From the NCBI RefSeq assembly GCF_963422355.1, contig NC_085098.1, positions 94,501 to 158,500 of the forward strand: a DNA stretch of 64,000 bases, in the 5' to 3' direction. The translations under genes and the position numbers were made by a program. The first letter of the stretch is position 1. Each line of letters opens with the position of its first letter. This DNA comes from Corticium candelabrum (Eukaryota > Porifera > Homoscleromorpha > Homosclerophorida > Plakinidae). The notes beneath the pieces were generated by a model. It had not been told where the DNA came from. It ran no database searches and worked only from the letters and a program-made list of their open reading frames with translations. Of this stretch, positions 40,383-55,300 are shown piece after piece.

Positions 40383-43300
40383 GTAAGCATGCGATTTGAT
40401 ACTTATATCTGACTAACTCATTAGCCCGTTCACCCAGGAAAGGTAATTAAGACACAAATTCCCATTATACGATTTAGTTATTGGGCGGAGAAAACGGAAA
40501 CTCCTGAATAATTTGTTTCCAGTGCATGGGTCAGTGCATTTTCCAGCCATTTCATTTTCAATTTTTTAGTTTGGTTAAGGATTAAAAAGTATATTGTGCA
40601 TTTTAATTTTTGGACCAATTTTTTATCCAAAAATTAAAATTGGAAAGACAGCTGCACTTTCAGGCCAAGTATATTCTATCTATTCTTCAGTGACAGCACC
40701 TAGATGTGATAAAGCAATTGATTGTTGGCACTGTCTTCTTCAAGGTGTACACTCTAGGTGACAATTGACAGACAAACAGCTCAAATAGCTATCACCTACT
40801 GCTGATGAAATAGCAGTTAATAGCTATGCAGTAACGATCTATAGGATTCTCTAGCTAGGGAAGCAAATTCTTGTTTAGTTGATGTGGCGTAATTCGTCGA
40901 TTATAGACTTTCGCTGGAGGGATTGGTTGTAACAGACTTGCAGGTGTATCCAAAGCAATTAGGGTTGTGGCACAAGTGTACATAGTAGCAAGCTATCCAG
41001 GGTTGGTTTTACCGATTTTTTCCAAAAGATGTGAGTAATTTGTTAAGTAAAATGAGTGTTGAGTAATTTGTGCTAAAACAAGCTAATCGGCTTAGTGCTT
41101 GGCTTAGCCCTTAAAGGAGAACTCCCACGATTTTCAAGTTGGGGTCAGATACAAGTCCCTTTCATAAACCGACAATTCAAAGGGACATAGGGTTTGTGCA
41201 CGACATCTTCACGGCAGGAGAAACGTCGAAAGAAAGGGGCGTGTCGGGTAAGCGAGGTACATGACGTCATTGGTGCAAAGCCACACGCGCATGCCATCGG
41301 GTTAGATGCAGTTGCGGACGGATTCGAAGGCATACGCGTCCTTTCTGTCTGGTGTTCGACCTTACAGTTTCGAGCAAGAGTACGGACCTACTCAGCATGA
41401 CATCAACGCAGTTGAATACATTGACGGCCATGACGGCAGACAGATCACCGGTGAAGATCTGTCCGATGAGAACGAACATCGAGTTAGGAACACTGATTAG
41501 TGCAGCTGCAACAGGTGTTCTGTAATGCCTAGCGTAGCTTTGTGCTTGTGCTGCCAGGAAGTGGACAAACTAGGGTATAGGGTGGAAGCTTCAGGATCTG
41601 ATCTGTAATTATTACGCAGCATGAGAACTTCCTTGCTGAGTGTTTCAATGAAGACGTTCTTTGAACAGCTGTAGTCTTAATTTAATTAATGATTGATTGG
41701 CGACGGGATTCCATCAGAGAGCCACTAACTTCCAGGCGAGTAGCACCTAGACGAACTTGGACTGGTTTGCCTATGTAAAATTTTCACGCAGGCTGCTGCG
41801 ACTAACTGTGTACAGGTAATTTACTTGCTGGGTGCACGAGAGGCTGGGCAAGGGTATCAGACGTGTCATTCCAGCATGCGTTGTGGGACTCAAAGTGATC
41901 CGAACAAACGCGGCTGTTTTTTGAGATAGGCGGATCCACCAGACGTAACTTTGCTAGCCATGATTCTAGCAAATCTGGCTTCTTGAGAGAAAGCCTGAAG
42001 AAGCTGACACCTCTGGCGATGTCGCTGCTGTTGTGGCTACAGTCAAAAGCAATGCAGTGGACCATTTCACGTTGATAAGCCAGGTAGATAGCACGGCTTG
42101 TGCATGACACGTGGAGGTCATGCACCAACTGCGTCATCAACCACGCCCATGCTAACACTCCCTCTTTTTGCGGTGCTTTTCCTACGTTACAGAAGCAATG
42201 GAGGGAACTCAAAGTTTTCGAGTGCAGTCAAGATATAAAAATCTTGTATCTGACCCCAACTTGAAAATCGTGGGAGTTCTCCTTTAAGGCAAGTGCAGGT
42301 GAACTGTGCTATGCTTAAGTTAAACCTGTGCCACAATTCTAATCGCTTTGGCGCAAGTTCAGGTGCACCTGTACTACACCTGCAAGTATGTTACAAACGG
42401 AATCCCTCTACTAGCGAAAGTGTGTACAATCAACAAATTAGAGACGCCACATCAGCTGAACAAAAAAATTTGCTTCCGTATAGAATCCTAGGTCATTACT
42501 GCTAACCTCTATGCCCTGGGTATCTTGCCTTCTTGGTATAATGTGATTGTGGTAAGAAGATAGCCAGACAGTTTTGATTGCCACTGTAATAACAACAGAT
42601 GCCTCATTCATGACTCACTTTCCTCCTCAGAATACACTCTATCCGCCGCTAGATTTAGAGCGAAACCCAAGCATGAAAGACAGTTTTAATCGAAGGGAAA
42701 TCGACCGTCTCTCGTGGCATGTGCATGGGGATTGTATGTGTCAAAATTCGAAGTAGCAATGCGGCAAAGCTGCCAACACTCCCACATTTGGAACTCTCGT
42801 CCCGCCTACCCGCATTTGGCATCAAACCTCCTGCATTCTGACCATTGGTGGGCGTGCCTGTTCTGTGTAACCATGCATGTACCCTTAATTAACTAAGTTA
42901 CTGATCATGTGATATCCGGATATCAATGTCTATGTGCCAGCTCATCTCTTCATCCTGCTCTTTCATACATACTTGGTCGCAATCAGAGTCTCTGGGTCAC
43001 AATATTGACATAGAAGAAGGAGACTGCCAGGCAAGACTGTCTGGAAGTGGAAAGGGGGAGGGGCTGGCTATCCTAGACTATCAAGGAGTTGTATATTGCT
43101 GGAAAAGCAATTGAAGAAGGCCACAAACAATAGAATCTAGAACATTCCAACTAGTAGCGAGAATGTGTAATTACCTCGTTCTTATATTTAGTCTAGACTT
43201 TAATATATTTACTAACAGGCAGTAGTACGTACAAGTTCTGTGTATTACATTTGTTGCACTTTTCTTATGTAAGTGTACTATTTATATATTATTTAACACT

Positions 43301-46300
43301 TATTACGATATAAAATTTATTGATATTAATGCTATTGTAGGCGTGTCAAAATTTGTTAGACTCCTGCATTTTTCTGTAAGCTCACACATTTTGATTCAGC
43401 TAGGTTGGCAGGTCTGCTGCGGTCACGTCATTGTGAGATCTCACGTGGGGGTCAATTACTCGAGAGGGGATCGTCTAAATATCGAAGTGTGTGTTTACAT
43501 TGTGGTGTGGAACGCAGTCTTCATGCACGGTATAGTGGCGATTAGCCCAGCAGTTTGGGCGTGATTGATGTTACAGACAGACAGATCAGACTTTTATAGA
43601 TATAGAGAAGAAGATTGAGTATTCAGTAATAAACTGACATCATATAACAAGTTATGATTAGCACAGCTTGAAACTCTTGTGCAGAAACTAGGTAATTATG
43701 GCATGGATTGCATGTGTAAATGCTATCATGTGAGAGCATTTTAATTCCAGGTTTTGTATTTCCTGAATAATTCTCGTTCGAATAATTTCTCTTGAATAAT
43801 TCCCTTGTTCTATATATTCTGCCATGCTGATATTGGTTTCATGTTAAAAGGGCACGCTTATGGTCGGACATGTGCACTTGAGCTGATATCAAGTGAGGTA
43901 GCTTTGCATCGTAGCAGCTAAGCTATTGTAAGTAACATATGTTCAAGTGTGCTGGCAAGAAAATCAATTTTGATTACCATAAGCCCTTCCTACTGCTGTT
44001 CATAGGCTGCGCATGCGCACTGGTCACTAGACAAAACTGCTGCCATGCTGGCTATTTTCAATTGACGTGCACAGCAGAAGTGCAATCTTTAAGCAACACT
44101 TAGAATAAGTTGCAGAACAGTTTGAATTGAAGCCTTGGGGCTGGAATTTTGGTGAGGTTTGTATTTGGCTGGATATGGTATTTTTGTTGATCTAATGAAT
44201 TTAACGATTTTACTGTAATTAATGGTCATAAATTAAATTGCATACTTATTGATTCAATTATAGGAAATGATTAGTTAATGTTAATATTGTAGATTTTTGC
44301 ATGAACTTCCTCCTCAACAAGATATATCAACTAGACTTGACCTAGTCTCTCTCTGCCCTCATCATTCCCCGGATTGTCAATCCTCAGCGGAGAGACACTG
44401 GTTTCAGACCGCCCACTGATGTCACTAAATGCTGCATTAGTGCGCACTGTTTGCCAGTTGCCTTGGGCACATTTCCACATGCTTGGTAATCGGCCTTGCT
44501 GTCGTTGCAAAGGCATGGCGCACAAACATTTCACAACTTTATAGGAGAGCGCTTCTATTGCTTCTGTGCATGTACAGTTGTGCTCAAAAGTAAGTGAACC
44601 AACCACCTATGTATTGTACAAATCACTGCTCTTTTCGGGAAATTTCAAACAAATGCATAGCAACGTTTGACATGTACAGAGCGGAGTCGTTTAGTGATAG
44701 CTTGTATAGAGTTACTGAGCATTTTCCTCTTACAAAACCTATAAGAATCGGCCTTTTTCAAATGCCAGCCTTTGCAAAAGTATGCGAACCCCGACATTAG
44801 ATTTGATTAACGAAGTGAAAAAGACGTTAATTGTCCTTTTCAACATTTTGAGTGTACTGCAAACCCACAATTTGAATTACACTAGAAAGATACAATCAAA
44901 GCAATTTGACAAAGTAAACAATAGTTTCTACTTTGTCTCTTCTATCTGCTGATGCCCAGATCAAAAGAACTGTTGGAATGAGTCCAGAAGCTAGTCGTAG
45001 AGGCTCACAAGGTGGGAAAAGGGTATAAATATCTTCAAAATGTACGGAATTCGTCTGTCAACAGTTAGGCATATTGTCTACAAATGGTGTTTGTTCAAAA
45101 TGACGGCAACCTTACACCGCGGTGGGCTGCCTTCTATGATTTCTCCAAGGAACAGACAGAAACTCCTACTTGAAGTCACAAATAATCCCCGTCTTTTGTC
45201 AAACGAGCTGCAGGAATCATTGCAAGCTGCTGGCATCAGTGTTCATTGCACAACAATTTGAAATATGCTGAAAAAAGTGGGGCTTCATGGATGGGTGGCA
45301 CCAAGAAAACCCCTGTTGAAGAAATGTTATCGCCAAATGCGTTTGGAATATGTGACAACTCATCTTGATGATCTTTGAGTTTCTGGGAGAAAATTTATGG
45401 ACTAATGAGACAAAAATCGAACCATTTGGTCACATTCACAAACGCTATGTCTGGCATAAACCAAACACAGCATTTTAAAACAAACACGTGCTTCCCACCG
45501 TAAAACACCTTGGAGGCAGCATCATGGTTTGGGGATGCTTTGCTGATTCAGGAACTAGCACACTCACTATTGTTGATGAGAGAATGATTTTGGCCATCTA
45601 CCAGGACATTCTTGACAAAAATGTTCTTTCGCCAGTCCAAAATCTTGGCCTAGGGTTGCAATTGAAAGTTGCAGCAAGATAATAATCCGAAACATACGAG
45701 TAAATGTACACAAGCTTGGATAGGGAAAAGGGATTTAGGGTTTTGGATTGGCCAAGTCAGAGTCCTGACCTCAATCCCAGCGAAATGCTGTGGGGTAGTA
45801 AGCATTGGCTATTTCATACTGTTAGTTTCAACCAGTGGACTTCAGTAATTGGTGTAATTAATATTTAACCATTAATTTCAGTAGTTTTATTAGCTAATTT
45901 TCAATAAATTGCATAGCAAGCATCAGGATTTGGCTGATGTAATGTTGTTGATAATCTAGATTAAATGCATAGATGTTTGTGAACATTGAATATACAAGAA
46001 TCGCCAACATAGTGAGTGAGTGATGACTTGTTGAGAGATGAGGTGATGAGCTAGGTAAAAAGCTACATGAACATGAAATGGGACTCCGGAGAACTGTGCA
46101 GCGTAATGTGCAGCCGAAGTAGCAAGGTCCGGTGATGGAGGGAGTTTGCGGAAAGTGTTCCTGGGTAGAGATGAGTGCCTTGTACACTGTTAGAACACGA
46201 TTGACGATAGCGTCCATTGCCTTTAACGCCAAAGAATCTCACAAACACATTCTCTTGAATGTTGCCAGACGGAAATAAATTGCATGAAAAGAAAGTCAGT

Positions 46301-49300
46301 CTCTAGACAGTCTTAAAGTAGCATGACGGTTTCCACCATTCTTGGAGCGACGGAACAACACAGACTCTGAGAGACCAATTCTGGGGAAATGATTGCGTCA
46401 GTATGGCTCACGTGATCTGATGTTGCACAATGAAACGCTTCACTTGGCGGACAAATTCTTGAAATGGCCCCGTCAGTTTATAAGTTATGAAACGTTCTTA
46501 ACATACATCTGTCGAGTTTGCTCTGAGATAGCGCCCAGATACCCAACTTGGAAATGTGGATTTCCAATTAGCGAGCGAAGACGGAGCCAGCAGTCTAGTG
46601 CATGTCTCCAGAATGCTCCTTTAAATACTGAAAATAGAGGGCCTTCTTATCTCCCTGGACTGTATCAGTTTGACTTTGAATCTCCATCTGTGAATCGTCA
46701 TCGGTCATCATTGATTTTTCATCTTCAAGTACCATAACAGTGCTAGCTCCAACTCAGTTCTAATGGTTTGTTCATCCAGTTCTTCCTGCAAACGAAGTTC
46801 ATCATCTGAGTCACTCAAATGCTTTGATCGGATACTAGTACACTGAAGGCAGCCATGCCCACAAACAGCCCTTCCTTCTAGTTAGCGCACTTACAGTGTT
46901 TGCTCCTACACCCAGTCTTGCATCCACAGCCTCGAGTCAACAGAGCCACTGCTTCTTGTATTGTTCCTTTGTGTTCAGGTGCTCGAGTGCAGAACTGCAG
47001 TTGACAATAACAACTACGAGCATACCAGAGTGCATGCCAGATGTGCCACTTTGAGGCTCGCAAACAGTGTTTGGTGCGTAGTCTTGTACAATTTCAGTAC
47101 TAAATTTAACAATCAGATGCATCTTCTACAGGAAAAAGGCACTTTCCGCAAGAATTATCAATTAAGACAGCAGTATGCCCAAAACTAAAACCTCGTTCAC
47201 AATATCCACATAATTATGTAGGTTTGTGTCAAGTTTTTTCAACTTCTTGCCTGCACAACCTTCATGGTAACAGCAATGCTTCCCTGCTCGCACAGCAGCA
47301 TAACCAGAATTATCATGGTAGCAAAGTTAGAGTACACCGACCACACCTCCGGCATGACATTACATGCCAGATATGAAAAAATAGAAAGTGACTGCACCCA
47401 CACTCTTACAGGGATTGGCTGACGGACTAAGGAATAGATAAGCACTACAGTGCTAAACCCTTGGTCGATGTATGTAATCACATATCTCGTCACGTGATAA
47501 TGTTTTGCATACTGAGGTTTTAGCCCAACCCACTCATCTCAGCTAAGGTTTCCAATGCATTTGTTAAGCTAAACAAAGGTGCACAAAGCGTGTATCGTCT
47601 CCTGACTTGCGTACCAACAGGTCAGTCGCTTCATCTGACAAACAGACACGCTGTCATGAACAATGCATGTTCCTATTTGCAAATTCCTGTGAAGCGCCAA
47701 ATTTCTGTTGAAGACAACACTACTGAGTTTTGCAACAACACCGCGGCCGCTCAGCCATGCACACGGAAATTCAAGCTGTCAGACTGCAGAACTACTATGC
47801 AGAAACACTGTGGAACAAGTAAAAGGTTACAAGTCAGGTATAGCTGCACCTACCACATGGCGCCTGAATCCAGCACCTCTGCTCTCTAGATGCCTGGTTG
47901 TTGGTGGGAAAACCTACATGTGCAAATGTAGACTAGACGTTGTTTCTATGTGCAAACCTCTTATGTAAAGCAAAGGAATAGACACCATGTACAGGATGGA
48001 CGCCCGATGACCGAATTCTCGTAGCACAGCTACCAAACAAAGAGAGGTGGAGTCTTATGATGACATCACATTCGTCTAGTGGTCGGTAATGGTGCCACTT
48101 TCTTAGTCTATTGGTCGGAATATCTTCATTTGCATCTGTGCTAATCAAGTATAATACAGTCGTACGTCCGTCATACGGTCGTTGACCAGACGACTACTAT
48201 ACCCTTAGACCGGATATCCAGGACTCGGGTAGTAATGGCGAACATAGTGACATTGGTGGGTGGTCTGAAATCAGTCTCTCTCTATCAAGGATTGACAATC
48301 CGGGGAATGATGAGGGCGGACAGAGACTGGGTCGAGTCTATATATCGATCAACAGCTACTCTAGTTTGTGACAAAGTTAATTACTAGTGTTGCACAAATT
48401 ACTGACAGGAAGTACATGTATAATACCATATTTCCACGCGTTTAACCTAAGGGCTTTTATTAGAACATTTTGATACTATTTGCCGTTATAAAGTGTGGTT
48501 AAAGAATAGGTTAAGAGCCATGGAATACCCTGGAGGATTTTAGATGAAGGACATATCACTGATAGCTATGCTTGTACAGTTAATGAAAGTCTGCTGCATG
48601 GGCAACTTATGCATGAGGTCAGTTCCTGCTGACAATTTATCTGTGGAGAATGCAACCAAATCAGAATCTAAAATATGGCCATCAGTGATGTTCTCCTGTG
48701 TTTGCAATCCTTCAAGGAATTCCATGGCTTCTACCTTATTCCGTAACCACACTGTACAAAGGCACATAGTACCAAGATGTTCTAATAAGAACCATTTCGT
48801 TAAATGCACAAAAATACGGTAGATGATACACTAAACAGAACACTCTACTTTTTTTATATCACTTGTCGTTGGACCCAGTTGAAAAATGATCTTCAAATAA
48901 GGTTTGCCTTTTTCCTGGGTTTGCATCTGTTTGTCATGCTTGTACTCATCAGCAGTGTATGAAGATATCAGTGATCACACCTACCCTTACAAAGTGTCAC
49001 ATTGTTAGTTGCTTGGAAAATGGAATCATTACTTGCTTTTACCATAAATTTCCTTCACATGCAGTCGTGAAAGAGGTGACAATGCAGACAGCTTGTAGCC
49101 TCAAATGATGTGGTGACCCCACTTTTTGTGCAGTTGACAATTTTGAAATATAAACACTGAGTTGTGTTGGCAGAACCTGTGTACTTGGCTTTGCAGTAAC
49201 TGTCTAATTCTACTGAAGAATTTTACTGTTGATCATTTTTTGAAGTTTGTTTAGTTCTGTATAAATCAGTGGTGGGCGATATCACGATTTATCGCCTTTT

Positions 49301-52300
49301 GACGATATTTTGAGGGATCAGTCGGTTTCGCAAGTGCAACGGATACATCTTTCTAAGTTTGTATGGTTATGATTTGAGGGTATCACATGATCTATATACG
49401 GCTCTGACGTGATCATCGCACAAACAGCCTTGTCCACGGTACATTCACTAGACGGCTGCCCTAAATCAATGCCAGCGTCATGTCTTCATATCTGATTGCA
49501 AAAGAAAACGTGATATTGCTAGTCTGGCATTACATACTTTGGGTTGGAGAGCAACGAACACGGCAAGCCCAAAGCGACTGACACAGCAATACTTCACGCC
49601 TACCCTAGGAAAGTCTCTTGCAAGAGCAGCAATACGAGCAACATGATAGACCGCTTACGCCATCATTATCTATCTGGCTGACTACAGCAAGATGAAGGAA
49701 GGGAAAGTGCTGTTGAAAGAAAGGGCGTGTTGGTGGTCAAGCCAAAGAAAGATTGGTGTGACAAGTTTACAGGCTTTAGCAACTACAGCCGTTCTTCCTT
49801 CAGTAGAAAGAGCTGTTGAAATGCTGTCACATACTGCATGGCTAAGAAAATGCTACCGTTATGAAGGGTGGAAATAATGAGATTTAGAGGGCAGTCCCAC
49901 GGAAAAAACTATGCTTTAAAAATAGCTTCTACTGAGAGAATTTGAATGGCATTAGTTTCACGTTTATATTTGCCTCAGTTGATGCATTACTTTGGTAAAT
50001 TCCCATGCAACAAGAAACACTGGAATGCAACTACACCATTGAGATAAATAATTGGTGGCATCCCCTCTTGTGACTATTTAGCACTAAACTATAGCATAAG
50101 GCTTCGTTATCATATGGTAACAACTGAACCAAAAATTACATGCAAAATGGCTGTAATTAGGGCGGGACTTAATAATACAACAAATATCCTAGCTAGGCTC
50201 AGTTTGTCTGAGCCAAAATATTTCCCTATTTTTCACACTGTTACACCAATTATCTTAAGTGGTTCCAGTTGATGATCAGTTGATCTCACAGGATAATTGG
50301 ATGGATAATGACCATTTCTACAAGGCTAATATGTCTTTGATATGTAAAATGATGTCTAACGTTAGATGAGGTTGATTCCACCCCGAGCCGCGCTTGCATG
50401 CAGTCAGGGTGTGATCATGCTAGTATGTGTGCGCTCATGCTAGTACGTGTGCGCTATACGCGGCACAAACTCAGCTCTTGGTTTTTGCGCTTCAGCAGGA
50501 CACCTTGTCCGCTTCTCAATCGTTTCGCAGTTTCTCTTCCATCTCCTGGTCCCGTACCTTCTCCATTGGACCCCTCTTCAGGCTCCAACGTGACAAAGTG
50601 CATGGGTCGGAGTCCGGGTCTTTAACCCTCCCTGCCTATCAGCATGAAACCAAATTGCAGTTTGGTGAATGCGCCAAGACTCGGGCTCCGCCCTCGCCCA
50701 TCAGCCAGATGCTTGTGACGGCAGGTCTGAGCACTGTCATTGTGATGGATACCGAGTGGCGACCAACTAGTTGAAAGCTTTGTGAAGGTAAGGAGTCAAA
50801 GTGTTATCTTTTGGTTTCCTTTGTAAGAAGGGCTTAGATGATTTAATAAACAGATGTTGGTTTGTAACGGTTCCGAGATCATCGCAAAGGTCCAAAATAC
50901 AGCGGAGATATTACAGATTTTCAAAGTTTACACTAATGGTGAATAGGCAGTAAGCCTCTTTGCAAAGTGGCGAGACGGGTTACTGAGACGCCAGTTGCCG
51001 TAAAATACAAATTTTACCTAGAATGCGTAGCACAGCACCAAATATGAGGACATGAATTGCTAGAAACAGCAGTCCCGGTAATCAAAACATCTTGATTTGT
51101 GAATGTTTTCTTTCCGGGTATGTGATCAGGATGTGCTTGGTGAAGGGCGGGTAGTTGTGTCAATAGTTCTGGCACAGGGACTGTAGGTGAGAGTGTGGGA
51201 ATCCACAAACACGCTTGCTGCATACTGAAATTGAAACGTCTGTGTTAATAGTTGTCATTGTCAAACTTGTTGAAACCATAGCAGTGACTGTTGTTTCTTT
51301 GAAAATTCCAGTCGTTTTGGAAAGATTCTAAGCAGTTTCTAGATTTGACTAACAGCAACTAGAGTGCATCTGTTTATTTTTTGTACGTTTACTCTGTTCT
51401 TTCATCTACAAACCTTGACTCCCATTGTTCAGGCAGCCTCGTCAGTTTTTTAAACAAGTGTTTGGTTCTGTACAGCGACCAAGTCTGGAAGCCCGGAAGT
51501 GGGAACGTGTTGTGATGGTAATCAGTTGGTGCATGTAGATTTTAGCTCGCTTTCAAGTTGTTCACTGTGAAGGGGGAACGCATTTACTTGGGGTGTGTAG
51601 AAAAGGAAAGCCCAACCACCTGTTCAAATTATTGGTAAAGTACAGTTCAACGCAGCAATTCTCTATTTGCATATCTTTCTTTAGCTACAGTACAAGTTCA
51701 GTGTTATGGCGTTTTCACACTAGGGTTAGCAACCTTGGTTGGCAAACTTAATTATAGATAACTACCATTATAAGCACTAACCAGACTAGCAAGCACGGTT
51801 AGCGCAAGGTTAGCAACATTGGCATGCAATTAGGGTGTATTATGTACATTACATTCAATGGACAAACAGACCGTGTTCTTGTTACTCTTTCGTCGTCAGC
51901 AGTATGCAGCCATAGCTCGACGGCATCAACAAATCATTGCGTTACAGAGCAACGAAAAGCGGCTACGACTACTGGTGTTGATGCTGGTGTTTTGCAGGAA
52001 GTTTCTGCAAATATTTGCAGTAGTTTGTCAGCTCCTGCTTAGAAAAACCAAACAAGCACGCTGAGGATGAACAGAGTGGATGAAGCTCTGCAGCTGCAGG
52101 TGGTGGGATCAAGCACGTCTGGTTTGGAATGACAGGGAGTGGAAGAAAAACTTCAGAATGACAAAAACAACGTTCTTGTGTTTGTGTGCCGATCTCCGTC
52201 CGGTTATCGCAAAGAACAACACAAAGCTTAGAAAGGCACTCTCTGTGGAAGAGTTGCCATTTTTTACACTGTGGAGGCTGTCTAGTAACAACGAATACCG

Positions 52301-55300
52301 AACTATTGCACTTCTGTTTGGTGTTGGCATATCAACTGCATGCTCAATCACAAACGATGTTTGCCGAGTGATAGTTTGTCTACTAGGGCCCAGGTACATA
52401 CGATTGCCAACAGGTCGTAGGCTAAGAGATGTGGTAAGAGGTTTCAGAGATATTTGCGGATTGCCTAGAATTGGAGGGGCAGTAGCTGGAACTCTTATTC
52501 CCATCGTAGCACCATATGTCCATCCACAAGACTATTACAACAGGAAGAGTTTTTAGTCTGTTGTTCTAGGCCCTGTAGACTGTGACCTCTCGTTCACCAA
52601 CATTTTTGTTGGATGGCCTGGTCACGTACATGATGCCAGGATATTTGCTAACAGCTGGTTGTATAGGCAAGGGCAAACACAAGGATCACCTTTTTCTGGC
52701 AGTGGAACAGTAAACATACACGGCAATCAGGTTCCAATTTATTCTGTTGTTCTAGGCCCTGTAGACTGACCTGTTGTTCACCAACATTTTAGTTGGATGG
52801 CCTGGTCGCGTACATGATGCCAGGATATTTGCTAACAGCTGGTTGTGCAGGCAAGGGCAAACACAAGGATCACCTTTTTCTGGCAGTGGAACAGTAAACA
52901 TACACGGCAATCAGATTCCAATTTTGATTGTTGCAGATGCTGCATTCCCATTACTATCATGGCTAATGAAGCCTTTTCCACACAGCGGCAATCTGACTAG
53001 ACAGGAAGCAGTATTCAATGCCAGGTTGTCCAGGGGAGGAATCTTGGTAGAGCAAGCATTTGGGCTGCTTAAAGGTCAATGGAGATCCTCCTCTGACAAC
53101 AAGGAACTCACTTGAACAACCTTTGCTCTGTAGTAGCTGCATGCTGTGTTCTGCACAATTATTGTATTGCCCATGATGATCATGCAGATGACAACTGGCT
53201 AGTACATGATGGTAATGATGGTGGCAGACATTCAGCAGCCGCAGCAGCTCTACCAGCAGATGCAGAAGGTGCAGGAATTGCATTCAGAAGAGCTCTAGTC
53301 AGGCTGTGTTGAGTTATGAACCTTAAGCCCTGTCCACACTAGACCAGGAATGGCCAAGTCACTGTCCCGAGTGCAAGAAGCAGGTATCACGTAAAGTATC
53401 CCTTAGCATATTTAATTAACAATTGGCAAACCTACTATGAGAAAGAATATCAGACTTTGTCATGGCTTTGTTGCAATCTTGATTCCAATTCAAGTGATTG
53501 TGTTGGTTTTCTTTGGTGCGATCTATGTCGCAGGTATAAAGCAGTATTGTTGGTATTGTTGGATCTAAGAATTTCAACATGCATGGCTAGTCGGATTTGT
53601 TAACCAGACAACAAGCAACGTTGTCGATCATGCAATGAGTGAACAGCATAGTGTAGCTGTTAACAAATGGCGTACTGACAATGCTCAGGCATCTCAGGAG
53701 TCTATATCTGCCTATGCACCAGTCGCTAAGAGCCTACTTTACATTGAGAAATCAGAGCACACACGCTTATTGAAGAAGTTTGATCTCTGCTATATTTTAG
53801 CTAAGGAAATGATGGCATTTAAGGAGTATCCTGTGCTAGCTAAACTTCAAAAGAGACACGGGGTACATATTGACAATTTCTATATGAACAAAGCCAGAGT
53901 ACAAGAGTTTACTCACTACATTGCAGAGAGCCAATGCTTGCAATTACAACGCAAGTTAAAGGATGCCAAGTTTTACAGTGCAGGATGGGTCAACAGATGC
54001 AAGAAACATTGATGAGGAGCTTGCAATGGTGCAATACTGTGCACTTGATCACGATACTCAAGTAGTTAGATAAGTCTCACGTTTTCTATCAGTTGAAGTA
54101 CCTTTGACCGTAAATGCTGATGGACTCATTCAATGTCTTCAGAGAAGTTTGGAGAAGCTAGGTGTGGTCGACGTTTGCGATGCTGAAAATATTCTTGCTG
54201 CTGATGCGGTAGTTGTTGGAGTATGTACCGATGGAGCATCAGCGAACATATCAGAAATCAAGGGCATGAAAGGCAAAATGCAATGCAAGTTGCCCTGGCT
54301 ATTGTGGCAGTGGTGCTATGGGCACAGACTTGAACTGGCTTGTCTTGCACTCTGCAGCAAGGTGATCAAGGACACCATGGAATCGTTGCTTTGATTATAT
54401 TACTTATACCACATGTCTTCAAAAAATTATGTGAGCTTGAAGGCATCATTTGCAGACCTTAGGGAAGCATACAGCTTCCCCATTGGCAGAAATGTGCTTT
54501 TGCACTGCTCAGGAACACGTTGGATTGTTCATAAGCATAATGCTCTGCAACGATTCATTGTCAGATATGGAGTGTATGTTTGTCCACACTAACAAGTGAC
54601 AGACAGACAAAGGCAGCGGATAAAGCACGACTCAAGGATTATCTTTTCAAGATGAAGAACTACAAAATGCTAGTTGGCGCAACTATGTATGTAGACTTGC
54701 TACAGCCAGTACGTCTCTTAAGCCTCAGTCTCCAAGATGATAAAGTCAACATTGTACATGGTAAGTAACTGTGAAGAAAAGGTGAAAACTGATTTAGTAT
54801 GCCTTGATAATAAAATGAAGGAGCGACTATGTTGGTGTGACACCAAACTTTTTTGTCATATCATTGCCTTTTTAGACATCCAAACATAGCAAAGAAAACC
54901 TAACGTTCAAACTTCTGAGCAAGATAGTGAAGACGAGAATGTTGATGATACTGCAGAGGTTAGAGAAGCTGTAAAAGTGCTTGCTGTTCGTTTTGCCAAG
55001 CCACTAGTAAGCAAAGAGGTTAGTCTTGCTCTTCATGACGAGGTTGAAGAGGTAGTCCGTTATGCTAGAAAATATCTGAACATCAGCAAGGTGAGCTATG
55101 AGTCTGTGTGGTACATACTTCACTTCACACCTTCGTAAGTGGCCAAATGTTCTCCAATTGTGCCAGCTAGTATTTAGTCTCCCCTTTACTACCACACATG
55201 TTGAAAGGATGTTTATGTCACTAAAACTGATCAAGACATACCTGCGCCCAGCATGAGCAACACCACCTTGTCTGACCTTATGGAAGTATACCATGAAGGA

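Larger units (their letters stand above)
40815..42515. mobile_element. Long-TIR foldback element in intron 5
   Basis: About 170-bp diverged inverted repeats: 40836-41000 (GATCTATAGGATTC, GTTGATGTGGCG, GACTTGCAGGTG) mirror 42300-42500 (CACCTGCAAGTATGTTAC, CGCCACATCAGCTG, GAATCCTAGGTC). Its centre holds the TTAA-flanked THAP element, probably a later insertion. Confidence 0.65.
44333..48338. mobile_element. 4-kb TIR element in intron 5 containing a Tc1 copy and a Cys-rich fragment
   Basis: About 100-bp inverted repeats: 44333-44432 (AGACTTGACCTAGTCTCT ... GCCCTCATCATTCCCCGG) and 48240-48338. The interior contains a Tc1-like insertion (44575 onward), several short frames, and a minus-strand Cys-rich CXC-type piece at 46878-47063. 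No intact transposase of its own; the superfamily is not identifiable. Confidence 0.7.

Noticed and set aside
50195-50213. Perfect hairpin as a transcription terminator
   Set aside because: Intrinsic terminators of this form are bacterial; there is no adjacent gene end.
52109-52504. 131-residue minus-strand frame
   Set aside because: It is the shadow of the Harbinger transposase on the other strand.
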